From contig NC_054082.1 in NCBI RefSeq assembly GCF_017562075.2, forward strand, positions 14,763,786 through 14,827,785: a stretch of 64,000 nt of DNA, written 5' to 3'. This DNA comes from Anopheles merus. Lineage: Eukaryota; Arthropoda; Insecta; Diptera; Culicidae. Numbering within the stretch: the stretch's first letter is position 1; each line of letters opens with the position of its first letter. The notes below the pieces were generated by a model, which was not told the DNA's origin, did not search any database, and saw only the letters and a program-made list of their open reading frames with translations. Shown here one piece after another: positions 11,706 to 23,900 of this stretch. The translations under genes and the position numbers were made by a program.

Positions 11706-14700
11706 TGAGTAAGCAAAAGTTGAGCAGCCGTAAAACTAACATACGCTGTTGAAACAAAATCTTACGTTCTAGTTTTCTACTACCATCAGTAGATAATATA
11801 CAATTACCGCAACTACTAGCATGCTTTTCGAAAGATACTGCGCTGCTAAAATAAACAAACTCCCCTTTTACATCCCTACGGGCTTCAACAACGCTCCTGC
11901 ATCGAACCTGCCAAGAGCATAACACAGACACGAACCGCGTCCCGGAAACTAATTACATTGTTTGCAGGTCTGTTGCGTTCAGCATACCTAATCGATTTCG
12001 GTCCACCATTACGACCAAGCACTGTACGCACACAAACCCACACGCTCAAAGACCGATGATGAGTTCATAATCACCCTTTGGGTGGCCCATTCGGTGCAGC
12101 CCATGCCACGACCGCACGAACTCTCCCATGGTGTGCAATTATTAATTTTAAATCTCGTATTAAATGCGCTCACAAACGAGCATTTGGAATTTTAGATTTC
12201 GTTCCTTTGCCCTGCCTGCCGTACCGCTTTTCCACAGCACAACGCATCGGCACAACGTCCCAGCTCGGTACGGTTAACGATGAACGCCCCCCACTCCCCC
12301 ACCACGCCCAATGTATGTGAGCCTAGCGGCTGTGCCTGGCAAGTGGTTAAGCTCTTGCAATATTCACGATGCTACCGGCGGTGCACTTGCACATCATGTG
12401 TACTGTGTGTATGCCTCTCTCTCTCTCATTCTCTCTTTGCAGCCACTGTTTTGCATGGCTTGTTAAAGCTTTTTACTCGCTGTTTACACAACTGCATGTG
12501 CTATTTGCACTGCGGGCAGGCAGGCAGGCAGACAGGTGGGCAGGCCTTTCTGCTCGCACAACGCCGACCGCGTTCGCACAGCACACATTCGCCAGCACAT
12601 AATGTCGTACCGGCAACCACTCGCTAGTGAGGATGAGCGTTGCATTACGGAGTGTATTTAATCGCAACAGAGAGACACAGCCGCGCCGACGGGTGCATGT
12701 GGAGCGAGCGAACGCCTGTGGAGCGATAAACCACAAACGGCATTCAATTCATGGTTCTTATCGGTGCAAAAAGTTTAATTATGCCGCTTTCAATAATTTT
12801 ATCACCCGCCTTGCAGTTGCGCCAAAATCAGAGCACCGTTTAACATTGTGCCGCTGACATGGGGTGGGTGCAGGTTGGTGGCGATTAGGATAACGTGCCG
12901 GTGCACGTGCCGCACACCATGGCCGCGCAAAAACCCATTCAGGGCGGTGCAGCGGACTGAAAGAGATTCTATTAGCCAGCACGGCCCGATCAACGTGTCG
13001 CTTTTCAGGTGGAAGTAATTGAAAGGTAAAGTGCAGTGCACGGCACAAATTAATTTCGTGTGCTCAATGGCTATCAATCGCTGTTAAATTAGCGGTTAAG
13101 CATACGAAAAAGGCGAGCAAGCCGATGGGGCAGTGAACTCATCGGACGGGTCGACAGAAACTCTACGTGTTTGGTGGAGTTGGTTTAGATGAGATTGTTG
13201 CAATTTGTGCTGAGTTTTCCGTAATGCTGTAAAAAGGCCGTCAAAAGCAAAACTTGTATTTAAGTTCATGATAATAAGTTAAGATAGATCAACATTAGCA
13301 CTACAACAATTTGGAAAAAAACACACATGCGTTACTATCCTAACTAGCGTAATGTTTAAAATATTTCAAACTAAATTTTGTGCCATTTTTCAAATAACAG
13401 TTAAAACAAATAAAAGTCTCCTTAATTTGGACTAAAAATTGAGTTGATTTTTCTCCTCATCAAAAGTAATCTCCTGATGCCATTTTGTGTGATAAATAAA
13501 TCTCAAATTAACTTTCCACAATAACAAGCATCATTGCTTTTTGCATTATTACCACTCTGTCAGAAATATTCCACGGTTGATATTTCATCGAAATTAACGT
13601 CTAGCCTCCGGTTCCAATCCAATTACAGCTCATATTCTCCCATCGTACAATCTACCCTCCGATATTTCACTTTTTGCCCGATCCCTTCCCCAATATAATC
13701 CACTGTCACAACGTTAACAATGGCGGTTCTGTTCATCTTTTTTTTTTTCATTCACCGCAGCAACAGGAAGCATCAACAATTCGATGAACTTTGTTTCTGA
13801 ACAAAACCAGCCAAGCAAACCGATGGCCAAAAAAAAATTCATCCCAAAAAAACTAACAAAGACACATGCTTGGCCAGAAACTCAAAGCCGGGGAAGGAAA
13901 AAAGGGCTGCATCCGAACGGAACACAGCAGCAACATGGAAATGCTTCCTCTTTATTAAGTTCGTTGATTTGCCGACGCCGCCTACGGATTTCTATTTTAT
14001 TTGCTGTTTCACTGTGGGCGGTGGCCAAGCATGGTAGGCATCGTTCCACCCACTCGAAAAACTACACCATAAAACCGAATGAAAATCAGCCGAAAAATAA
14101 CACAAACATAATAACATCTAAATAACCAACTCTGGGAATGAAACTAACAGAGGGAAGAGCGAGAGAGAAAAAAAACAGCCCTACCTTCGTTTAGTTTTAT
14201 TCCACGGCAGGGGAAGGTTGGCTTTTCTTTTGCGCTATGGCTTTCCCTCGTCTCGCCTCGACAGTGAACGTTATCTCATATCCGGCAACGTTTTGTAACG
14301 CTTGTTTTACCAGTTTGAAAATATTCACATCCCGTATAGTGTCGGCTGCAGAGGGAGAAAACTTTTGCAGAAACAGTCTGTTGTCGTATTATTACACCCG
14401 CTCGCTGGATGATTTTTGTTTCCTCCCTAGGTAGTGCACAAAACAAAGGGGTTTATGGTAGACCTACACCATCACCCTGGCTTCCAACGTCCCCCGTTTC
14501 AGCAAAATGGGAGATTTTTATGGATAGTGATTTTGGATTTTTGGCACCGGAGTTCCGGCAATAATCTATGCTTTTATTTGCCCATATCTGTGGGAAAATG
14601 GAACATCCAACACCGGTGGCTTGAGTCTGAACGTGTGTTTTCAAATCGGTCTCCATAGTATCACGCAACCTGTATCCTGGGTAGTTAATTGTGGGCAAAT

Positions 14701-16586
14701 TTTATGGCTCTGGTCGGACGCTCGTATAACGTTAGAAAAAAAGGGATCGTTTTGCAGTATCCATCTGTATAATGTGTGGTAATCAGAGGAAATGTAGATA
14801 CCTTTTTCTAAATTAATTCCCGTACATACAAAGTGAATTCCCGAAACAACAACAATCAATGGAATAAAACGACAAGAAGAATCAAAAATTAAATTAGTGT
14901 ACCTTTTTTTTTTTGTTTTGCTGTGCGAATAAAAATAAACTCAGCCCCCGCACAGCCCATACAAACTACTGGGCGTCTCCATTTCGCTACAATCCACCAT
15001 GCGTCTCCATGTATGTGGGATGGCGCGGTTCCTACGGACGGTCTCCAAACGAACGGTGAATGAAACAGACAACCTGAATACAACCCTTCCCAGGAGTTAC
15101 AACCCTTCCCAGGAGCTACAACCCCAGTTGCCAACCGAACTGATCGACTATTTAAATACTGAAGACAGTTACTCCTTTTTGTGTCAGCACAGCCATCCGC
15201 AAAAAAGCGCCCGTTCAGAACGGCCCTTTCAGGCTTGCTGACAAACCTCCCACACCATTTACCGAACCGTTTGCGCCCCTCGCCGTTAACAGCTTTTGTA
15301 AAATTTTAATTGCTTTTGCTTGTAGCATTCAATTTCGAGCCACACGGATTCATCCCCGGGCACCAGACCGGGAAGGCAGGGAACGGAACCGACTGAGGGA
15401 GCGTTTTATCAACTATCTTCCGCCTTCTGCAAATGGAAATAGAATCACTCTCACTATTAGTCTACGTTTGGATAGACAACGGATGAAAGGGAGGAAGAAG
15501 AAAAAACTCAACACAAAGAGGATCTGAACTGTTAAACTACATCGTCTATCGTGTACATTTACTATCTCACCAACGACGACGTTCTATGGGACGTTCTGTG
15601 CGGAGAAAGGTTGAAACAGAAACGCCCCTCCCTTTGCGCACACTTTATTCCTGGCGGCTATTAAAGCGTAGAAACAGCTGATTTATTTTCACATCATCGA
15701 AACAAAAAAACACCAGAACTGAAGCCTGCTGGGACGGACATTATGTTTTGCGGATTCAATGTATCAAATGCAATAAAATGTCCCCTACTATCCACGGAAC
15801 ATTTCAATTGCAGCCGTCAGTTTGCTGACGTTGCTGGACCCGATTTTTCAATCACACCGCATTCGAATGAGCATTCAGGACGTATTTTCACATTCCCTTT
15901 TGGGTAGGCGAGCTTTTGGCTTCTTTTTTTTTACCAGGTGAAAGTTTACATTCAGCTACAACACCAACGTGCTTCTTCTTCAGTCGTTCAACAAAGCCTT
16001 ACACAGCAGCACAAACGCCCTCCTTTCACGTGTGTACGTTTGTGCTCAGAATCCTTTTTGTTCGACAAATCTAACGATACAGCAGCAAACTGTTACCTCC
16101 AACAGCAAAAACTGGGTCCCCGCTTTTGTAAATCGCTAACGAAGCAACACAGCAGGTGTAAAAATAGTCACCTTTTACAACAGCTCTGTATCTGTATGTG
16201 TGTGTGTGTCTGAGCTCCATTCCCGGGCACAGGTGAAATTCGTACGAAACTCTTGTTAATACAGGAATATTGTTTGCACGAATCGAAACCATCATCACCT
16301 TCAAAATATTGAAAGCACACTTTGCTACCAACGAAGCCGCTGCCTAGAAAAAAGGCTTACAGTATCTGTACAAGATTCAGAGAAAACTATTGAGCTTTCA
16401 ACGGTACAGTAGCGTTTTCTGAGAATGTAAGATATTATAATCCACTTTACTATCTCGTTATTTCAAGTACACTGCAGCCGTGTTCTTGCCGTTTCAAGGT
16501 AAATGAGCTATGGCTGTATCGTACTTGTACCATGTGAGTGAATAGAAATGAACTTGCCTTGCTGCCAGTCTTCCCATGTTTAATAT

Positions 16587-16605
16587 GCGCCTGAAGGTAT
16601 GCAAT
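16587..16605 (+). repeat. 17-bp motif copy
   Basis: GCGCCTGAAGGTATGCAAT, a full match to the consensus. A weaker copy CGCCTAAAAGTAGCAG is at 16843-16858. Confidence 0.8.
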
Positions 16606-18837
16606 GCAAGCGTTCTACGCAAGTATAATCTCTTTTAAAACAACTTTTTTGTATTTTTTTTGTACAGCATAACGTTATTAAACCCTATTGACAGCTCGAT
16701 TTGTTGAACCGTACATTTATAAATTGTAATAAATCATACATATCATTACAACCTATATTTAAAAAAACGCTACAAGTGCTCCTACCAAAGAACGCCTAAT
16801 CAAAAAGATTTAAACGATTTAAACAATAAAGATGGCAATAAACGCCTAAAAGTAGCAGATGTAAACTGTTTGCAAATGGCAGATTACAATTAATCACTTT
16901 CCATCCATTCGCGATTGATAATTAGCGTGTTATTTATATCACACGAAAGCTACTTCGCAATTCATGGTGCTGTTTATTAAAGCTCCATAGCTCCTCGCTG
17001 AAGCTTCGTGCGGCGCTCCAATCAGGTACGCTTCCTTCTGCGACACGGAAATCTATTATTATTGCTTGACAACCTACTGTAATTCCTTCGCTCTCTCCCA
17101 TTTCCTTCACCGTTAAAACCACCCATCATAAATCATCATCCGCCGCTGACTGGGCCTACAAAACATCAGAACCGCAACACAACAATCAACCACCGCCGAA
17201 TGCATAACTGCCCGTCCCCTCCCCCGACAGCAACGCCGGTCCATCCTCCCACCCGGTGGTTCGCGTAGCTACAAACAGGATTAGGAATAATTATTAATTA
17301 GCTGTCATCGATTCATTTCCTGTCAGCGGGAGATGATCACTCACACGGCGTTAGTGGGCGCGCGCACGCTCCCGCACTGCCCACGGAAGCGCCGCTTTGC
17401 AAATCGCAGAACACATCCGCACGGGTCCGTCACGGGTCGTTCTGGGAAGCTGCCACTGCTGGACGCATCATAATGATAGTAGTAATAATAAGCTTTCGCT
17501 TCCTTTCCTTTCCTTTGCGCCCCGGTGCGTTTGTGCGTGCGTGAGCGTACGCGCGTGTAAGATTCGCGATTCGCGAGACTATTAATTATCCATCGGGGGG
17601 AGGTCGGGCCCAGTCGGTGGCTGCGAAGTGAGGCACAATGGCACTCTGAGGAGTCGTCATCGGTGGAACGTTACGCGGTTTAAAATATCAATTAGCAACG
17701 ATGGATGGAAAATTAATGATGAAAACTGTGTACCATCTAAAGTTTGTACCGTACAGCTGGTGCTCCCCTCACCTCTTCCCTTTTTTCTTTCTAATTCACA
17801 CGCACCGCTAATGAACTTGCACAAGAGCGGTTCCGAGTGCGCATTCGGGAGCGTTGCAAGTGCGAGCGAACGATTTATCATTCCTGCCGAGCGCTTAGTG
17901 GCTAAGAGAGGCGCTATCGCTTCCATTTACTGCAACAACAAAGAAACGAAACAATCACACCCATACTGTGCGCTGTACACCTCTGTATGCGTGTATGCAT
18001 AAGTAAACGGGGATCGGCATATTTACAAATGGATTGTCTTCCGCAAACGCCAGCTTCTCGTTTTACCGCACCCGACGCGGTGCGTTGCTTGAAATCGCTT
18101 AGCTAACGATGTTTAAATCTTTCACACACACTCACACACACATACACTTCCACTACCTGTGAAGTAACGACAATACCAAGACGCTACTACGCCTTATCAG
18201 ACAGTGTGCAGCCGCGCAGCATCGAACATGCTTCCACGAAACTCCATTCCATTCATCCACCGGGCGCAATCTTCGCGTTCAGCGCCAGGCCGCCGTGTGT
18301 ACTGCCGTGCCGGTAGCTGAACGACCCCCGGCAGCAAGCTTAAAATTCGATTACATTTTAATTAATATGAAAGTTAAATATTTAATTATCAGTTAATTAA
18401 GGTGAAATTATACTCGTGCCTGGGTGCGTGGTCTGCAGTGGCAGCGTACTGATGGCGTTTCCATCCCACAAGCCATCGTCCTCCTCCGATGAAGGCACCC
18501 GATGACGGATTATCGCAACGGATCGAACTGAGGCACGTAGACTGGCACCAGTGAAGGGAGAATGTAATAATGTAATCACATTTTCAACTAAAACTACACT
18601 CAACTGCATCGCGGTGCATGAACATTAGCATGCGGATTGAACCTGATTTCGTTTCATCGCTAAAAGGGTAAAATTGCACTGTACCTTCAATTTCATCTTG
18701 CTGGTATTTCTGTTGTGGTTAGCTACATTATGATGGTACAACATTGATAATTCTGCTTAACATGTCTCTTTTTAACCCCTATTTTGAGTTACAGTGCTTT
18801 GCAAACCATTTGCAATTGTCTGTACGAATTATAAGGT

Positions 18838-18884
18838 TTGCATACATTGCAGGCGATTTTATGGCTACGCCTGAAAGTATGCAA
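18838..18884. repeat. Inverted pair of the 17-bp motif
   Basis: Minus-strand copy TTGCATACATTGCAGGCG (18838-18855, one base longer) and plus-strand copy CGCCTGAAAGTATGCAA (18868-18884) with a 12-base spacer. This is the tightest pair with both ends intact. Confidence 0.85.
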
Positions 18885-20585
18885 TTGCTAACGCATTTAA
18901 GTTACTATTAAAGAATAATATTTAACGCATTCAATGGATTTTTTTTTGTATTCCGATTCTTTCTAATTCATACAACTCAACAGGAGTTAAATTTAGCGAT
19001 ATTTACATCTGCGTAAGAAGGCGTCGTTAGTATCTTTAATTGAGTTGCAAACCTCCGCTTCACAAATTCACACAAAAAAAGGATCGCTATCAGCTTACCC
19101 AAAAGCGAAATTTCACACCCCATCAGCCATGCTAACAGCAACACACACACACACCTAGCCACACACCCAAACTAGCACACATGAAGCAACAGCGAACGTC
19201 AGCTTCACTTCCCACCATTGTAACGCTTGTCGCACGTAAGCGTTTGGAAAAAATGCAATTAAAATTGTACTGCAAACCACCAGCCAGCAAAACCAATGAT
19301 CTCCATTACCTACCGCCGTGCCTTCTTATTCTAATGAAGTAAACTCTACCTCCCCATGACCTTTGCGCAGCACACCACCCAACCGTGCCAGGAAAACTTT
19401 GCTGCAGGTCCAAAAAAAAAAGTGGAATCCTTTTTTGCTTTCTTTCGCCACATCGTGCCCTGGCGCGTACGTTAGAGCACGCTCAGCCACAATATCCTTA
19501 CCGCCCGGTGGTATCGTTCGCAGTCATGAATGTGATTATGATATCAGCATTGAATATTTAAATTAATTAAATGAATTTCTTTCATTGCAGCATGGATTTC
19601 TGTGCCCCGCGTATGGTTCGCGCTGGCCTGGTTGAAGCCTGAAGCTTCGCCACGTTTGTTCCCTCTCTCTCTCTCTCTCTCTTTCTCTCTCTGTCGCTCC
19701 TTTGTTTCATTTCTTCTGCTGCATATTGCGCGTCTCATTCAGCTTTTTGTTTCTTACACTTGTACACCGCTCCGTTTGATCCGGCAGTCTTTCTTTCGCC
19801 TCCAGCCGGGCACTGGAGATGTCTTCAGCCATTCCCACATTCCCACCTCATCACTTCCCCGCGCACGGGGATGACATTTTCGCTTGCCAAGTGCTTTCGC
19901 TACAACCAACCGTCCATTCCATCTTCCCATTATTTGCATCCTTTCCGCCATCTCCACTTCTCTCTCGCTCTCCCTCTGCTGCTTTTGGCACTCATTTCAC
20001 ATTCCTGCCCGTTTTGCTGTGCTTTCGCCCATCACCCAGCCTCATGAATATTGCAGCTCGCTAAGCAGATCATCAGTTCTACCGCTCGGAACCTTTGATT
20101 TCGTTGTGGCGCGGCGTGTGAGAAAAAAAAAGTACCAGAGCACCGTGCATTCTTAAACTTTGCCACTTTTCCCTTGACACGCTGTGTATTTTACTGGTTC
20201 TTTACTTGCAGCGAAGTTTGCATGCCAAATGCTTTTTTTGTGTCCTTTACTTTTCTTACAACGGGTTGGTGCAGAAGTACATCGTTTCGCTATTTCGATG
20301 CAGATTTGTGCTTCGTGTTGAGTAGTAATTAAATTCTAGGCTGGGAGTACACACAACCGCGACAATTGAGGCGGTGCATTTGAATATCAATGTTCGGGTG
20401 GAATGTTTTTTTCCCAAATTCCAGCTACGATGCGATTCAATCAAATGCAAACGAAATAGAGCTGTAAGTTTCAGCATTGTTTTTGTGAAGTATGCAACGT
20501 AGCGGAGCAGAGAAATGCAGCAGCTAGTGTGCGAACAACCTGTTCTGGTCTTTGATTTCAAATGCCTGGTATGTTTAATTGTATG

Positions 20586-20840
20586 TGTTTGGTACCGCAT
20601 ACGGTGTGATGTGCTGGTGAGGAGAAGTGTGGAGGAATGGGAATTTTTGGCGTGAGTGTGTGCGTATGTTTGCACGCGCTGCTTGATGCTGGGTGCGCGG
20701 CGCTCAGCGATCAGTCGCAATTCAATACTCAATAAAAACACACGTGAACTGTACGATCAATTCTTTCCTTTTACGGCAAATGAATCAAAAATAATATCAC
20801 AACGTAGGGGCAAGTTTGCTAAAGATCGCGGGAAAGAACA
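20586..20840 (+). repeat. 5' LTR of the BEL/Pao element
   Basis: 255 bp, TG...CA termini, no difference seen from the right LTR. AATAAA occurs inside it (near 20730), a possible polyadenylation signal. Confidence 0.95.
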
Positions 20841-20976
20841 TTTTGGTGCGTAGTGACCAGGATTTTGATAAATCCTTCGGTTTTTGTGAAAACCGGCGTA
20901 CAGAAGCGTTTGTTCATAAAGCAGTGCTGCGGCACTCGATCTGTGTTAGTGTTTGTGTGTGTGAGCCTTTTGCAAA

Positions 20977-23900
20977 ATGTCGAAGCAGGACAAGTTGCGG
21001 TACAAGGAGCTCAAGCGGCACCAATACATGGACTCCATCAATCGTGTGAAAGAGTTCGTAAAAACGTTCACAAGTGAACAACAAAATCAAGTGTCGACGC
21101 GACTCGATCGTTTGGAAAAGATTTGGGAATCTTTTGAAACAGTGCAAGAAGACATCGAAGATTTGGAAATCTCCGAGGAAGGCGTTGCAACTAATGCGCG
21201 TATTAGAGCAGAAATGGAGGAAACGTATTTGTACGCAAAGGCGCAATTGCGTAGTATGTTGCCCATTCCGGCAGTCGCTGAAATTGTGTCTGTTGCTGCA
21301 AATGCTGCTTCATCTTCTTCTTCAAGAGTGAAGCTCCCATTGATCGCACTGCCAGAGTTTGCAGGAAATTTCGATGCGTGGTTAACGTTCCACGACACAT
21401 ACGTCTCACTCATACACTCATCGACGGACATAACGGCAATCGAAAAATTCCACTACCTTCGAGCTTCACTCAAAGAAGAAGCTGCGAATTTAATACAATC
21501 CATTTCGGTTACAAGTGAGAATTATGATTTGGCATGGAGTACGATCGTCAAACGTTATTCCAACCCAATCATTTTGCGTAAGAAGCATATTCGATCGCTC
21601 ATATCGCTTCCTAAGATGAAAGAAACGGGAGCAGTGGCGCTCAACCGTTTGGTTGCCGATTTTCGACGGCATGTCAAAATCCTAGAACAATTGAAAGAAC
21701 CCGTGAAATCGTTCAGTTCAATTCTCATCGAGTTGATGGCAGATAAGCTGGATGATGAAACACTCCGTGTGTGGGAAGAAGCCCATGCCGATGAAGATCC
21801 TACATTTACGGACATGATGGCGTTTTTGGAAAAACGTGTAAGAGTGTTGGAAACACTGGCAATAGAGAAGTGTAGTGCAGTTCCCAAAAAACCAATAAAG
21901 ACAAAAGTATCGTTGCATGCAGCTACAACTCATACCAACAACGTACCAGTGTGTGTGATGTGCAAAAAGAACGGGCACAGTATAGCGTCGTGCAATGTGT
22001 TCAAAGGCACTAATACACAAGAACGCATGAGAGTGGTGAGTGAGAAAAGGCTGTGCAGAAATTGCTTGAAAGCAGGACATTTGGCCCATGCGTGTGCGTC
22101 CAAATACAATTGCCAGCAGTGCTCTCAGCGTCACCACACACTACTTCATGCTCACGAAGAAAACAGCAGTGTATTAGTGGGTGAAACTTCTAGCTCTTCA
22201 ACAATGGCGTTGGCATCGTCGAAGAAATCCGCCGTTAACGCTATACTCTCTACAGTGGTATTGGTTGTTGTCGATGCATACGGAAAAGAACACTTAGCGC
22301 GAGCATTGCTGGACAACGGATCGCAGCCGAACGCGATCAGTGAACATCTTTGTCAGCTTTTACGACTACCACGAAAGCCCGCTAGCGTTTCAATTGCTGG
22401 TGTGGACAGCACTACCACCAATGCAAAGCACATAGTATGTACAGAAGTGCGATCTCGGATCTACCACTACCGACAAGCAATGAATTTCCTTGTGTTGAAG
22501 AAAGTAACGCAGAACATTCCGTCAACGTCGTTTTCTACTGCTGCCGTCGGCGTTCCTTCGAACTACGTTCTGGCCGATCCAGATTTCGGGACCGCGCGGC
22601 GCGTGGATATGATCATCGGTGCAGCATATTTCTATTCGTTGCTGCGTGGTGGACAAGTGCATTTGCCAAACCAGCGAAACGTTCTCATCGACACGGTGTT
22701 TGGCTGGCTCGTAGCAGGAGATACACCGACCTTTCATGAATCGCAATCGCAAACAACAATTAGTTGTCACATGATGGAGGCAACCGACAAACTACAAGAA
22801 CAGCTGGAGCGATTTTGGAAGGTCGAAGAGCTTGCTATAACATCATTGTCTCCTGTTGAACAACATTGCGAGCAGTACTTCAAGCAGACGACGAATCGAG
22901 ATGACACCGGCAGATACGTCGTTCGCATGCCGAAACACCACGACTACGCTCAGATGCTTGGCGATTCGAAGGCTGCAGCCCAGAAGCGCTTTCGGTTGTT
23001 GGAACAGAGGCTGGCTAAAGACAAGCATCTGAAGCAGCAGTACGATGACTTCATGCGAGAATACGTGACGCTGGGTCACATGTTTCCTGTGCCGGTTGAA
23101 GAGGACAGCATGGCTGCGGTTCACTACTTGCCGCATCATCCGGTGGTGAAAGAGTCCAGCACGACGACCAAGGTGCGTGTGGTTTTCGACGGCTCGGCGA
23201 AGAGCGTCACGGGGCATTCTCTAAACAATGTCTTGCATGTAGGACCAGTCGTGCAAGATGAGCTGCTGTCTCTCGTCGTGCGATTCCGCAAGTATAAGGT
23301 GGCGGTGATCGCCGACATCGAGAAAATGTATCGCCAGGTGAGTATGCATCCCGATGACCGACGTTTACAACGTATTTTTTGGCGCTTTCAGAAAACAGAA
23401 GTTGTGCAAACTTTTGAGTTGGCAACGGTGACGTATGGTCTGGCTCCATCGTCATTCCTAGCAACACGTACGCTACTTCAACTAGCTGAGGATGAAGGCG
23501 CTCCTTATCCTTTGGCAACTGAAGCCGTAAAGAAGAACTTGTACGTGGACGATCTGATCTCCGGCGCAGAAAGCATTGAGCAAGCAATTCAACTTCGTGA
23601 CGAACTGACCAGTCTCATGAGTAAGGGAGGTTTCAGGTTCCGAAAATGGTGCTCAAACGAGTTGAGTGTGCTTGATGGGTTGACACCTGATCTGCTTGGA
23701 ACAACAGCATCCCATGAATTCGAAGCAGCCGCAAATGTCAAGACGCTTGGCATATGTTGGGAACCACCAAACGATGTATTCCGTTTCACGATTGCTATCC
23801 CTGATGTACGACCCTGCACGAAACGTACAGTGCTATCTACGATTGCCCAGCTGTACGATCCGCTTGGCTTGCTATCGCCTATCATCGTGCAAGCAAAAAT

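Larger units (their letters stand above)
11416..20585. other. Gene-poor region left of the BEL element
   Basis: AT-rich noncoding sequence with five full copies and one partial copy of the 17-bp motif (11.6, 16.6, 16.8, 18.8 kb), a 19-bp tandem duplication (about 15086-15123), a TC run (19663-19692) and short CA runs. No gene supported. Confidence 0.6.

Noticed and set aside
13090..13108. A further copy of the 17-mer (GCATACGAAAAAGGCG)
   Set aside because: Only the two ends match and the length is off by one; treated as chance.
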